Shown one piece after another: positions 19,643-31,482 of a stretch of 64,000 nt of DNA; the stretch's first letter is position 1, and the number at the start of each line of letters is the position of its first letter. The notes under the pieces were generated by a model that saw nothing but the letters and a program-made list of their open reading frames with translations, made no database searches and had not been told where the DNA came from. The position numbers and the translations under genes were made by a program. The stretch is from Helopsaltes ochotensis (Eukaryota; Chordata; Aves; Passeriformes; Locustellidae). The stretch spans positions 102,493 through 166,492 of the forward strand of contig VXBM01000775.1 of the NCBI GenBank assembly GCA_013400155.1, in the 5' to 3' direction.

Positions 19643-20187
19643 CTAGAGAGATCACAAGGGTCATGTCAACAGCACAGAAGGCACAGGGAGCGGCTGCAGC
19701 CGGGGCTTCCACAAGCTGAGGGTCCCTCAAGGTAGGGGAATTTTTGGTGGGAGATAGGAAATTTGAATTAAAAAGTTGGGCCGCCTCCCACCACGATTTT
19801 CAAAGCCAAATTAAAGCCAATATGGGGCTGCTTATAACAATATAGAGGTAATTTCTAATTTAGATTAGTTTATAACAATAGGTAGCTAATTGATAATTTG
19901 TAATTGCTCAGTAAAATTTATATAGTAAATGACTAGCAACACTTCCATCACCCTCCTCCCAGAGACTCCCAGCAGTTGAGCTTGGCCCACATTTCCAAAC
20001 CCCTGAGCCAGTCTCAATCCCCAAGAGCCCAGGGCAGGTGCGGTAAGTGCTTCCCACAAACCTTCAGCACTGCAAAGTTTATTTTCCAACAGGATTTTCC
20101 AGGCAATCTGTCTCAGGAGGCTCCTGATTTGCCCCAGTAAGTGCAGAATGAACTTGCATGCTGCAGGACTGGGTGCTGTGAGCCAGG

Positions 20188-20440
20188 GCTGAATCTAAGG
20201 GGGGTTTAGGCTGGATTTTAGGGAAAGGTTCATCCCCCAGAGGGTGCTGGCACTGCCCAGGCTCCCCAGGGAATGGGCACAGCCCTGAGGCTGCCAGAGC
20301 ACCAGGAATGTTTGGACAATGCTCTCAGGGATGCACAAGGTGGGATTGTTGGGGTGTCTGTGCAGGGCCAGGGGCTGGGCTGCATGATCCTGGTGGGTCT
20401 ATTTCCACTCAGGATATTGTGGAATTCTATGATCCTTTGG
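20188..20440 (+). mobile_element. CR1 LINE fragment, passerine-type
   Basis: GGAAAGGTTCATCCCCCAGAGG, GGGAATGGGCACAGCCC, ACAATGCTCTCAGGG and CTCAGGATATTGTGGAATTCTATG follow in CR1 sense order. It belongs to the same subfamily as 12014-12250 and 59225-59500 but in the opposite orientation. Confidence 0.85.
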
Positions 20441-22015
20441 TCAGTGTCCCATTTCCAATGGATGCTTTAAAAGTAGAGCAGCTGTGCTGCTGTAGACCTG
20501 CCTGAGTAATGCAGAGTCAGATTTTCACTGCAAACAGCTTTTAAGCCAAGATGAAATGGACAGGTGCAGTTTAACCCCTCTCTCTTCCAAGCAAAGCCCA
20601 GAGGAGCCAAGCAGCAGTGCTGTGTTCCTGCAGGGAATGCCACTTGGGAAGGGGCATGGGGGTCTATAGGACTTTCACAGCTTGGAAAAGTGGGAAACAC
20701 TTCCTCATGATTTGGTCAGGACAGAGGGGATTCTGAACAGCAAATAGTTTGTGTTAATTTGGGGCCAGACTCCACAAATCCTTCCTGTAGGAAAATGTGC
20801 TTCTGGAAGCCACGGACGTGAATCAAAGAAAGGTTAAATAGTGAAAAACCCAAGCAGTTCAATCAGAGAGACAGGTAAAGGTGTGAGCAAACACAAGCAA
20901 GATAAACCCCACAGGCATCTGGAAGGGGCAGTGAATCTCAGGACACAGAAACACACCAGCAACTCCCGGCCTGGGGCATGTGCAGAGCTGGGACATCCCG
21001 AGGGTCCCCTGGCTCAGCCCCACCCCAGGGTCAGGCCTGGAGGCTGTGCTGTCTGTACAGTATTTCCCAGCCCCCTCAGACAGGCTGGACACCAGCAAAT
21101 GCCAAATTATCATCTCTTCCCATTCCTGGAAAAAAAAAAAATTGCAAACCATTCCCCCTACCCCTCAGGGCAGGTCTGGCCCCGGGGTAACGTTTTCCCA
21201 GCAGCAGACAGATTGGTGGCTCAGGGTTTGTGCAGGGAAGAGGTGACAGCAGCTGTGTGGCACCTGGGGGGAAGGGATGTCTCTTTTCTGGGTGCTCTTC
21301 GGTGCATTCCCTTCCCAGGTGGTGCAGCCTGGGCCAGGTGGGAACCCAAATTTAGCCAGCATTAATCAAAATGAGAAGTGTGGAGGAAAAGCCCCAGGCC
21401 AGCCTGGCAGCTCCTGGGGTGTGTGCAGATCCTCCTGGCCTCTGGCTGCCCTGGCTCCCTGCCCGTGGAGTGGGTGAGAGCTCAGCCCTGGGGTGTCCCC
21501 ACCCACTCCAGGATCCTGATGGGTCCCTTCCAGCTCAGCAGATTCTGTGCTTCTAAAATACAGAGCCTTCCTGTGCCTCCCTCCATCTCCGGGAGGCAAG
21601 TTTGCCTTCCACAGGTCCTTGGTGCTTCCTGGTGGCTGGGATGGGCACAAGCAGCTTTTCCCTTTATTTCCCACCGAGAGCTGCAGAGGCTTTTCCTACT
21701 GGATGGGTATGCAAGGGAAGACTCAAGAGGAGGGGTCACAAACATACATACAAGGACTGGGCAGGGGAGCACTGCACCCCACAGTGTTCCCTGAAGGCTC
21801 TTGGGGTTTGTGTTCATCTTCTGGAGTTGTTGCAAGAGAATTTCTAGAAATTTTTCCCATTTAGAGACTCCTGTAGCATGGAAAAGGTCTGTGGTGATGT
21901 GGCCCTGTACAAGTGATGCTGTTCTTTGCATTCAAAACACAGCCAAAAAACCCATTCAGCCTGATCCAGGGACAGCCTGTGGTCCCTTCAGGTGTGTTTA
22001 AACACACTGGGGCTG

Positions 22016-22298
22016 CTCAGGCATGGACTGGTTTGAGTGGGAAAGGACATGAAAGCTCATCCCAACCCACTCCCTGCCACGGGCAGGGACACCTTCCAGC
22101 ATCCCAGGCTGCTCCAAGCCCTGTCCAGCCTGGCCTTGGACACTTCCAGGGATCCAGGGGCAGCCACAGCTTGTCTGGCACCCTGTGCAGGGCCTCAGCA
22201 CCCTCCCAAGGAACAATTCCTTCCCAATATTCCATCTAACCCTGCCCTCTGGCCATGGGATGCCATTCCTCCTTGTCCTGTCCCTTCCTATTCAAAGT
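22016..22298 (-). mobile_element. CR1 LINE fragment
   Basis: GGTTTGAGTGGGAAAGGAC, GGGCAGGGACACCTTCC, CCTTGGACACTTCCAGGG, GATCCAGGGGCAGCCACAG and CAATTCCTTCCCAATATTCC occur in reverse CR1 order, about 280 bases long. Confidence 0.9.
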
Positions 22299-23915
22299 CA
22301 GAAGAGCTGCACAGACTCAGGGAATGTTTAGGGACTCAGGGAATGTTTTGGGACTTCACACACAGAGCATTAATCCAAGGGGAGGCTAGACCTGAGAGGC
22401 ATGAGGAAATCCTCCGGTTCAAACAGCCCCACATTCCTGACTCCAGAGGTTTTGCAGGGTTTATCTGCAGCCTGCCTCCCCAGCAAGCCCCAGCAGAGAG
22501 TCTCCAGCACAAACCACCACAACCTGTGTGGCCACGTGCCCAGTGAGCCCCTCCCAGCACAGGGAAGATGGGATAAGGTGTGGATCAGATCCAGAGACAG
22601 AGCAGAGGAGAGATGGTGCCCTGGCAGAGCAAGATTGGAACTCTGGGAGCGTGGGCAAACTGGGACCTCTGGCCTGATGTTAAAGAAAAAGTTTAAGTGA
22701 TTGAAAAGCTCCTTTAGCTGGGTATTTTCTTGCCAGGAGCCTTCTGGATGAGGCTGGCAGCTCATCCTCAAGGAAAAATGGACACCAAGGCTGGGTTTTA
22801 ATCAGAGAGTTCTTCCTATGCCACAGCACCAGCAGAGCCAGCCCTACATTCCTGCACGGAGCAAGCCAAGGACAAGCACAGATCAGAGACCCTGCCCTTC
22901 CCACTGCAGGGTACCCCAGTGCTGGAGCACTGCTTTCCTAAAGGAAAAGATGGGAGCTTTTACAGCAACTCTCCAATTTGTGATTAACACCCCCGACATT
23001 GCTGCTGCACCAGCCCAAAAGGAATGAGTCCTGACCTGCTCTTCCCTGCCAGCCCTGTGCAACCAGAATTCTCCAAACTCCGTGAAGGGGTTTGGGAAGC
23101 TGGGAGAAAACAAGAAGACAGAAAAAAAACCCCAAACCCTGAGAAGTTTACATGGCTGCAGAAAGGCATAAAAGTGTCATTCCAAAGAGCAAGAAGTGTA
23201 TTTTTGTCTTCAGCACTGGTGTGTGGCTGGCAGGGAACTGTCATCTCTAACCTGTGCAGAGATGTGCTTCCAATGGAGGAACACATTTCCGTCATCGCAG
23301 ACACTTTGTGGGCTGCAGCACTGGATGATATTCCAGCTTTTACTTATTTTCTTTAGAAAGTATGGATGGGGTTTGTACCACCATGCCAGCTCCTCAGCAC
23401 ACCCTGCTCAGGCTGGAAAATGGACTTTTCCCTGGTTTCAGACCCTAAAGCAAGGTGGAAATGCTACAGCCTGCTTCCTGTTCTACATATCCCTAGAGAA
23501 GGAATGCTGCTGCAGCTCGTGAAAATCCAACCAAACATTGCAGCAAAGCCCAAAATAATAACAGAGAAAACAAATCAATAAGAGTCATGCTGCAGGATCA
23601 GGGGTAAAGCTGCAGGTGATTTTCTCTCGTGGAAGGTTCTGTGAGGAGCCACATCAGAACAGGAGTGGGAATGCGATGCTGGAAATGCAGACAGCTCCTC
23701 CACCTCCTGCAGGGCGTCAGCAGGACCAGGGAAAGGAAACACTGAGGGGGGGAATTCCACTTCCACTTCCAAGCCGATTATCCCGATTATCTCGTTGTAC
23801 CCAGAGACTGCCAGGCCCCCTGCCTGGCAAATCCCAAGGAAACCCCTGTCCCACAGAGCAGAGTGAGGCACCGAGCGACTGCCCCTGGCGGGGCAGCACC
23901 GGGGCCGGGCATTAC

Positions 23916-24089
23916 CTGGGAGAGAGGAAGGAGGAGCTGCCAAAGCTGCTTTCCCCATTACACAAAGGGTCCGGGAACAGATCGGCCTCGTTCCCCTCCC
24001 CGTAATCCTCGAAATGCTCCTCCCCGCTGATGACGGTGACGATGGAGTGGCTGAGCTCAGAGCCCAGGGCCAGCTCGTGGGGATGGGAC
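23916..24089 (-). CDS. RAB11FIP3: RAB11FIP3 exon: acidic HFEDYGEG region
   Basis: This 174-nt exon completes a split Gly codon and encodes 57 residues, starting SHPHELALGSELSHS and containing IVTVISGEEHFEDYGEG, then an acidic stretch and a Ser-rich end (ESSFGSSSFLSP) plus two bases of a Ser codon. EEHFEDYGEG is the class II FIP signature; FIP3 has His where FIP4 has Gln, as recalled. Acceptor: plus CT at 24090-24091. Donor GTAATG: plus AC at 23914-23915. The region is predicted to be disordered, acidic and phosphorylatable. It joins the cassette exon or the 36-nt exon equally well. Confidence 0.95.
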
Positions 24090-24167
24090 CTGTGGGGACA
24101 GACAGGGACATGTTAGAGGGGGGTGCCACAGCAGCCTTTCCATCACATCCAGGACATCCTCTCTCCA

Positions 24168-25315
24168 GGAGTATTGGGTTTATGTGGACAGGACTTGGTA
24201 GGGGAGTGGTGAGTTCTGTGAGAAGCTGCTGGAAGCTTCCCCCCATGTCCAGCACAGCCCATCCCTGGTGGCTCCAAAATGGACCCACTGCTGGCTGAGG
24301 TTGGGCCCACCAGGAATGGCTGTGGCACCTCTGGGATAACAGATTTCAGAGGGAAAACACAAACAAGTGATGGGGCAGCTGAACTGAGTACACAGAAGTG
24401 TGGGGTGAGAACACTGGAGAGGAACAGCTCTGCAGGGCAGGGCAGGAGAGGGGCAAGAGCTGCTCCAGGTACCGGAATTGGGATTGCCCTGAGATTCCTG
24501 GGATGACCCTGAGATTCTGTGGGGAAGCCCATGGGGAGGCAGCTGTGTCCCAGCAGCCTGTGGAGGGCAGGGAGGTGCAGAGATGCACCTGCAGCCCCTG
24601 GAGGAGCCCAGGCCTGGTGCAGGGGGTGCCTGGGAGGGGCTGTGAGCCCGTGGGAAGCTGTGCTGGGACAGGGTCCTGACAGGGACCTGTGGATCCAGAG
24701 AGAGGAGTCCACACTGGAGCAGGGTCCTGGTGGGATTTGTGACCCTGTGGGGGACCCAGGCTAAGACTGAAGGACTGACCCCACAGAAGAGTGGGGCCAA
24801 CAGTTCCTGGAGACAACAGGGGGGCCAACAATTCCTGGAGAACTGTTGCCCGTGGGATGGACTCAAGCTGCTGAAGTTCATGGAGAGCTGTCTCCTATGC
24901 AAGAGACCCCACACTGGGGCAGGGGAAGGACTCTGACTCCTCTCCCTGAGCAGTGGCTGGAACTATGTGTGATGAACTGACCATAACCCCCGTCCCATCC
25001 CCCTGTGCCAGTGAGGAGAAGGAGGGGGAACTGGGAAAAAGGCATGATGGGGGGAGGGGGTTGAAGGTGTTTTTAAGGTTTAATTTTTCAAACTTCTCAT
25101 TGTCCTGCTCAGATTTCGTCAGTGACAAATTCAATTAATATCCTCAATTCCAGTCTGTTTTGCCTGTGATGGTACTTGATGAGAGATTTCTCCCTGTCCT
25201 TATCTCAACTCATGAATCCTTTGTGATATTTTCTTTTCCTGTCTATCTTTGGAGGGCAGGGATGGAGCAGCTTTGGTGGGTTCCAGGTGTCCAGCCAGGT
25301 TCAACCCACCCCACC
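24168..25315 (+). mobile_element. solo LTR of an avian ERVL-type endogenous retrovirus
   Basis: The segment has the layout of the long avian ERVL LTR. It starts with a GTGAGAAGCTGCTGGAAGCTTCC block, continues with internal degenerate repeats of the type CC[C/G]TGGAGGAGCCCA..CTGGAGCAGGGTCCTG (24590-24730), and then has a T-rich block ending in a decayed poly(A) region (about 25110-25140). The R/U5-like part contains AGTCTGTTTTGCCTGTGATGG, and the end is TCAACCCACC. No gag, pol or env follows, so it is a solo LTR. It is inserted in antisense orientation within the RAB11FIP3 intron, 80 bases from the exon at 23916-24089. Ends are approximate; I did not identify target-site duplications. Confidence 0.7.
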
Positions 25316-25703
25316 AAGTGAGTGATGTGTCCCATTTCAGCAGAGCAGGACACGACAGAAACAGCCCAGGCACCACTGGGAAGCTTATGGTGATTTTTTT
25401 TTCCCCAGTAAACCAAGTTTTGCCACTGGCAGCTGAAACACAGGACACGGGGACACTCAGACTTGCAGGACAGTGCCCAGGGCCTGCAAAGGCCTTGCTT
25501 GAGTAAAAGCACGACAGAGAAAGAGCTGGGCAGGTCCCAGCCACATCCCAAATGCTGTGAGTTTCACTCCACAGCAGCCTGTGCCAGGCTCATGCTTGTT
25601 GCTGCCTAATCCTCTCAAGGGCCTGGGCTTTAACCCCATAACCCCGGGGGATTGGTGCTGGGGAGGGGTGGGTCCAGGCAGCTGGGACAGACCCCCAGCA
25701 AGA

Positions 25704-25771
25704 CAAAGGAGCCCTTTCCCTGCTCCTGCTGGGAAATCAAAGGAGCCCTTTCCCTGCTCCTGCTGGGAAAT
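25704..25771. repeat. 34-bp exact tandem duplication
   Basis: CAAAGGAGCCCTTTCCCTGC and the following 14 bases are repeated exactly twice (25704-25737 and 25738-25771). The perfect identity suggests a recent or polymorphic event. Confidence 0.95.
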
Positions 25772-25966
25772 GCTGTGTGTGACAATCCTGGAGTGGGGAA
25801 TGCTGCTACACGTGTTTTTAACACCAGATCCAGAAGGCTGCAGCGTGTCCAGCCTTGGTGCAAACCCTGAACAAACCCAGCAGGGCTCTTGGGATGCCCC
25901 TTGCTCCCGAGGGGACACAGCTCAGCACAGAGTCATTGTCCCTGGAAGTCTTTCCATTGCATGGAG

Positions 25967-26165
25967 CCACAGAATGCTGGAATGGCTTGGGCTGGAAGGA
26001 CCTTAGAGCTCATCTCATTCCAACCCTGCCATGGGCAGGGGGACACCTTCCACTGTCCCAGGCTGCTCCAAGCCCCGTCCAGCCTGGCCTTGGACACTTC
26101 CAGGGATCCAGGGGCAGCCACAGCTGCTCTGGGCACCCTATGCCAGGGCCTCCCCACCAAACCAA
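25967..26165 (-). mobile_element. CR1 LINE fragment
   Basis: CACAGAATGCTGGAATGGCT, GGAAGGACCTTAGAGCTCAT, CCATGGGCAGGGGGACACC and GGATCCAGGGGCAGCCACAG are in reverse CR1 order, about 200 bases. Confidence 0.9.
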
Positions 26166-27278
26166 GCCCCCTTTCCTTTCCAGGACGATGGAAGTTTTCA
26201 AATTAAGCTGGAGAAAAGGCAGGAGGGATTTGCAACAACTGGGCTGTGAAAGCGGCCACGGGGTTGTAAACCACAGGTCTGTGTTTTGGGGGATTAACAA
26301 CACTCTGCTCTCCAAAATTCTACGCTAAAAATCATAATAATATTGCATTATCACAGAATTTGGTATTGGCTATGCCCTTATCTCCATGCACTTGCTAGGA
26401 GAGCGAAATGGGGTATGAGCAGATTGCTGGACTAAGCCAGAAAGAAAAAAAAGATTACAGATAAACCATTTATGACAAAAATCCTGCTCCATCTGTAGGA
26501 TTTGCCCTTATCCTGCTAATAAAAACATGTCAACCCTCCAGATCTCTATTTAACCACAAATAAATCCAGCCCAGCTTGTGGGCATCTGCATCCTCCTCAT
26601 GCCCTTGAGAAACACCAATATTCCACAGTGGGATCCACCAGGACCCATCCATCGCTGTGGTGAGTCAGACCCTCACCAAAAGCGGCGGGAATCTCTCCAG
26701 GAATAGAAGCCAGGGGGTGGAATTGCTAATTGAGAAGCAGAACCCAAGCCCAGAACTCTAAATTTGGGGCTGTGGTTTGATAAGCACTGTACAGAAGCAG
26801 ATCTGATCAGACACGTGGAAACCCTCAACCTGGATGCTTCGGGCAGTACATTTTATTTCCTATTCCTATCTTGAGGCTCAGGCAGTTTCAGGACTCAGAA
26901 TCTAACTAATCTTTACTACACATAGCCTAAACAACCTTTAAGCTCAAACCATTTCAGGTATGTTGAGCTCTGAGAGCTCCTGAGGAGTGATGTTGAAGCT
27001 GATTCAGCCCAGCAGCTGCACTGGGGGGACTGCACTCCCTGCTGTCCCTGGGCACCAGAGGTGTCCTCCTGTGTGGAGTCTGGTGGTACCAAAACCAGCC
27101 CTCAGCACTCCCAGAGGTTCCCATTTCAAACCTTTCAAATCTATACATCAAATTAAGTTTTTGGCTCCCTGAAATCTGCACACATTTAACAATCTGGGAA
27201 CAAGCCCCACTGTGCTTGGACAGAGCACACAAAGGACATCCGACCTTCCCAAGCCCACACCCAGGGCAGGAGGGAATT

Positions 27279-27740
27279 TCAGAATGGTTTGGGTTGGAAA
27301 GGACCTTAAAGCCCATCCAGTCCCACCCCCTTGCCATGGGCAGGGACACCTCCCACTATCCCAGGCTGCTCCAAGCCCCAATGTCCAACCTGGCCTTGGA
27401 CACTTCCAGGGATCCAGGGGCAGCCACAGCTGCTCTGGGCACCCTGTGCCAGGGCCTCCCCACCCTCCCAGGGAACAATTCCTTCCCAATCTCCCATCCA
27501 TCCCTGCCCTCTGGCAGTGGGAAGCCATTCCCTGTGTCCTGGCCCTCCATCCCTTGTCCCCAGTCCCTCTGCAGCTCTCCTGGAGCCCCTTTAGGCCCTG
27601 GCAGGGGCTCTGAGCTCTCCCTGGAGCCTTCTCCTCTCCAGGTGAGCACCCCCAGCTCTCCCAGCCTGGCTCCAGAGCAGAGGGGCTGCAGCCCTTGGAG
27701 CATCTCTGTGGCTTCCTCTGGACTCTTTCCAACAAACCTT
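27279..27740 (-). mobile_element. CR1 LINE fragment, long copy; inverted partner of 35440-35866
   Basis: This copy of about 450 bases runs from TCAGAATGGTTTGGGTTGG to the CTCCAGAGCAGAGGGGCTGC block and beyond. It shares diagnostic variants with the plus-orientation copy at 35440-35866 (for example CCAATCTCCCATCCATCCC and the full FIP-unrelated gag-less 3' domain), so the two form a long inverted repeat around the exon at 29064-29251. Confidence 0.92.
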
Positions 27741-28275
27741 TCCTCCCTGTGCTGTTGACCCCATCTGTGGCAAGCCCCAGGACCAGGCTGGTGTCACCCC
27801 CCTGTCTCCCAGCGTTCTGTACCTACAGGAGGCGAATCTGGAGGCGGCTGCTTTCCCCAGGGGAGCGCACGCAGGCTGCCGTGACCCCCGCAGGGACCCT
27901 GTGCTGCTGACAGGAGCTCACAGCTGATTATCTCCCAATTTAACTGTCACTGAGCCGGGCGAGCTGGGGTGAGAAGAGCCGAGCTAGATAATCCCATTTC
28001 TGCTCTAATCCACAGCACTCTTTCAGCCCCAGGGTCCAGCGCTGCTTGCTGCCTCTCTGACATCCCTGGGTGGGATTTTGGGGTGGGAGGGAAGCCTGGT
28101 GTTCCCAAAAAGCAGTGGGAGCTGTAAGCACTGCCTGGAGCACCAACCCTGGGCCTTCTGTTTTGGGACAAAACTCATCCTGTGTGTTAAGACCTCAAGC
28201 TAAGATGATTCCAGAGGTTTTGGTGTAGATTGGTGTTCTTGGGGCACTAACCTGGCACTGGCACACATTTTCCAG

Positions 28276-28422
28276 GGAAGCTGTGGCTGCCCCTGTCCTG
28301 GAGGTGTCCAGGATAGGGCTTGGAGAAACGTGGTCTAGTGGAAGGTATCCCTGTCCATGGCAGAGTGTGGAATGAGATGAGCTTTATAGTCCCTTTCAAA
28401 CCAAACCATTCTGTGACTCTTG
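28276..28422 (+). mobile_element. CR1 LINE 3' fragment, diverged
   Basis: AAGCTGTGGCTGCCCCTG, GGAGGTGTCCAGGATAGGG, TCCCTGTCCATGGCAGAG and AACCAAACCATTCTGTGACTC follow CR1 sense order. Confidence 0.8.
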
Positions 28423-29063
28423 ATCCTAAAGGAGTTCTTCCCTGCCCTCCTGCCTGCCAGCATCCCAGTTTCACCCCAAACCCCACTTTTCCTCCAAAAA
28501 TGGGGTGGGCCCAGGAGCAGTTTCGCCAGCAGCAGTTCAGACCCGAGAAAGGAGATCTTGGCTCACATTTCTGTGCTCCAGGCAGAGGTTTCAAACCAGT
28601 TATTACAGGAGGTGGTTGCACATCAAAGGGCACATGCATGTTTTTAGAGAAAACAAAAATAGAACGAGTTCCCCTCCTGACTGGAAAATTATATGTTGTG
28701 TTTCTGGCTTAAGTGATAGATTAAAAACTGCAAGTCTTTCAGGTGTTTGGATCACCTGAGAAGTTATTTTAGAGGTTAAAGATGCTAATGAGGGTACAGA
28801 AGATCTCCCAAGGCAAGCAACGATTAACTCAAAGAGATTGCCAGGCCGGGCTCCAAACCAGCCTACACAAACCAGCCTAATTATTCTCCTTATTCCTCCA
28901 GAAGAGCTATTTTGGTCTCGCACGCCGTTACGAACACAAAGAACACACCAAGTTCCAGCAAGACAAACTCGGCCCCCTGGATGCAAAGCCCCGGGGCTGC
29001 GTCTCCCCCGGCCCTCGCCGCCCGGCCCGCGTGAGGGGCTCTGGCCCGGCTGCTCCCGCTCAC

Positions 29064-29251
29064 CCATGCTCGGGCTCCTCGATGGGATCCGTGAATTCCG
29101 AGTGCACGGTGGAGTCGATGGCGCTGTCGGTCTCCACCTCGTCGTGCATCTCGTGCTGCACCAGGGTGCTGGTGTCCTCATCCGTGAAGGTCTCGCACTC
29201 GCTGTAGGTGCTCTCCGAGCCCATGTAGGCACTGTCAGTCACCTCATTTGC
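29064..29251 (-). CDS. RAB11FIP3: RAB11FIP3 exon: YMGSESTYSE acidic region
   Basis: This 188-nt exon encodes 62 residues, ANEVTDSAYMGSESTYSE through FTDPIEEPEH, and ends with two bases of a Gly codon. ANEVTDSAYMGSESTYSECE and TFTDEDTSTLV are essentially the human FIP3 sequence as recalled. The remainder (the VQHEMHDEVETDSAID segment) is acidic and more divergent. It begins in phase 0 with GCA after the acceptor AACCAG (plus CT at 29252-29253) and ends before donor GTGAGC (plus AC at 29062-29063). It lies C-terminal to the EF-hand region and N-terminal to the HFEDYGEG region. CpG content is high. Confidence 0.96.
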
Positions 29252-30419
29252 CTGGTTAAAAAAAACCAACAGAAACACAAGAAGCAAAACAATAAGATCC
29301 TACTGCTGCGTGGATTCGTGGCAGAGCAGGACAAAACATGGATGAGGCAGGGAATTTTGGCTGTGTTGCGTTTCTGAGCACAGGAATCCAGCCTCTGGAG
29401 TCACCCCAGGCTCAGGTACTGTTCTGTGGCATTCAGCCTTTGCAGGGCTTGGGAAGCAGATGACAAAAATAGGGACTAAATAAGAGTTGGAGGGAAGTTT
29501 TGTTGTGAGCCGGGATGGATTTGGCCAGGGCAGGAGGGATTACCTACCGCTGACTCAGCAGTTCCCATCACTGCTGCTTTCTCTTACCCCATTCCAAGAG
29601 GACATGTTATTAATCTGAATTCCCTGCAAAAACCACCATTCAAAACTCACAATTAGCCCTCGGAGCACCTTATTTTTTGCCCTGTCTGGTAAAACCTTCC
29701 ATCCCTCAACACCACATAAACTGTTTCTAAATCTTCATGACAGCTTCTGATTTGCAGGGACTCAAATCTCTGCCCTTCAGCTGGAGCAGCATCTCAAATC
29801 CATCACTGAGTAGGCTCTGGGAAAGCAGCAGGGTTTGGGTTTTAAGAGACTGTGATATGAACAAGGAGAACTGCGTTTCCCAGTTTTACACCCCAGGCAG
29901 GTGTTCAGCTTCAGCCCTGCCTGTTTGCTCCTACACACGGGCAGGGACAATCCCTTCTGACCCTGATGTCTGGAGAACCATGGCAGCAGCAGCAGAACCC
30001 CCCCAAAAGCCAAAGCTCTTGTTACCCCTTACAGTGCCAGTCTCTTTCCTAAGATTTGGGGATTTGCCCCGCACGCCTCAGAGCAAATCAAGGAATTTTG
30101 GGATGTGCCAGTGCTGGTGCTGAGCTCCAGCTGATCCCCTGTCACCGGAGGTGTCGGGCAGAGGGGTGGGGGCCCTCCTGCCTGCGCTCCAGGTGAAGAG
30201 CTGCTCATGGAAAGCCATCTGCTCCACCTGAAGTTCACCTGGCAGGATCCCACGTGCCCAGCTGCCCCTCCAGCACAGCAGCAGAGTAAAACAGCAGCAG
30301 TTTGAATGCAGGCACGACTGAAGCAAAACCCTTTTCCTCTGATGGGTGCACAGAATAGCTTTCAGGGCTTTTTCCAAGATTTTGAAGGAAATCACGTTTC
30401 TCAAAGCAGTGTATTCATA

Positions 30420-30540
30420 AAATCAAGCAGTGGTTTGGGTTGGAAGGACCCTTAAGCCCTCATTCCACTCCCTGCCTACTCCACTACCCCAGGTTGCTCC
30501 AAGCCTCATCCAGCTTGGCCTTGGACACTTCCAGAGACAA
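30420..30540 (-). mobile_element. CR1 LINE fragment
   Basis: GGTTTGGGTTGGAAGGACCC, CCCCAGGTTGCTCCAAGCC and CTTGGCCTTGGACACTTCC in reverse CR1 order. Confidence 0.85.
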
Positions 30541-31427
30541 AAATGGATAGAAAACCTCGATGGGATGGAGAGAGAGCTGGTGACAGCAATTCCCACTCCA
30601 CATGGACACTGGGGGCAGCCAAGTGACACAGCCCAGCCCTGCTTTGCTCTCCCAGCCCCGTGCCCACCACACTCAGCAGGATGGAGACAGCCAGGAACTC
30701 CTCTTGGAAGCCTGGCTCAGCCTCCACCTGGCTTGTGGACACCAGCACTTCCAGGACACCACCCAGAAGTTAAACATGACATAAACCCCACGGAGCTGGG
30801 CTGAAGTCACGGGTTGTTCTAGTGAACTCCACCAGGGCAGAGCCTGTGCCAGTCTTGCAGAGAGAAACAAAAACCTCTAAAGCCCCCACTCACTTAAAAA
30901 AGCATAAATCCACCAAAACCACTTACACATCTAATGCTGGGACTCGCTTAAGTGCTTCACTGGATTTATGCCGCACTTTCTAGAAACACCATTAAGGCTT
31001 CAGCGGGAAGGACAAGGGGAAGCAGAGGCTTGACCTGCCTTGGCTTGGTCACGGACAGAGAGAGCCCAAGAGGTGACAGCAGCCACCCCTAGCTGCACAT
31101 TCCCCTCCCTTTTGCCTGTTTGAAAAAGATTTCATGCCAAACTGGAAAGAATTTTGCTTGCACACTACAAAATAAAGGCTGCTTTTTAAGTACCACCCCT
31201 CCTTCTCACTGGAAAAGCTTAAATTTAAACATATGTTGAAGTATCATAATGAGCAAATTCAGGTATTATAATAAGCACAGAGTAAAGACAACTATTGAAA
31301 GAAGCCCAAAAACCTCCAAACACCCCAATTCACAAGTAATTTGATTAAAAACCCTGCTGTGGTTACTGCTGAGCCTCTCAACATGAAGCAAACCAGGAGC
31401 TGAACAGTGCCCTTAGTCAGATGTTAA

Positions 31428-31482
31428 CAAGAGGACCTTTAAGGTCCTTTCCAACCCAAACCATTCCATGATTCTATGACTT
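31428..31482 (+). mobile_element. CR1 LINE 3' tail
   Basis: GACCTTTAAGGTCCTTTCC then AACCCAAACCATTCCATGATTCTATG is the canonical CR1 3' end, about 50 bases long. Confidence 0.85.

Larger units (their letters stand above)
19643..23915 (-). other. RAB11FIP3: RAB11FIP3 intron upstream of cassette exon
   Basis: A 4.3-kb intron. Next to the cassette exon lies an AT-rich stretch (19740-19930) with TTATAACAATA repeated twice. Further in there are CR1 fragments at 20188-20440 (plus) and 22016-22298 (minus) and an A-run at 21130-21141. The remainder is unique-looking sequence without recognised exons. Confidence 0.7.
24090..29063 (-). other. RAB11FIP3: RAB11FIP3 intron with ERVL LTR and CR1 copies
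   Basis: A 5.0-kb intron carrying an ERVL-type LTR (about 24168-25315, antisense to the gene), a 34-bp tandem duplication (25704-25771) and CR1 copies at 25967-26165, 27279-27740 and 28276-28422. The stretch 26280-26960 is unique and AT-rich; 27740-28275 shows nothing recognisable beyond a possible CR1 tail. Confidence 0.75.

Noticed and set aside
24168..25315. Retroviral coding genes within the LTR region
   Set aside because: No gag, pro, pol or env-like motif occurs on either strand around the LTR; it appears to be a solo LTR.
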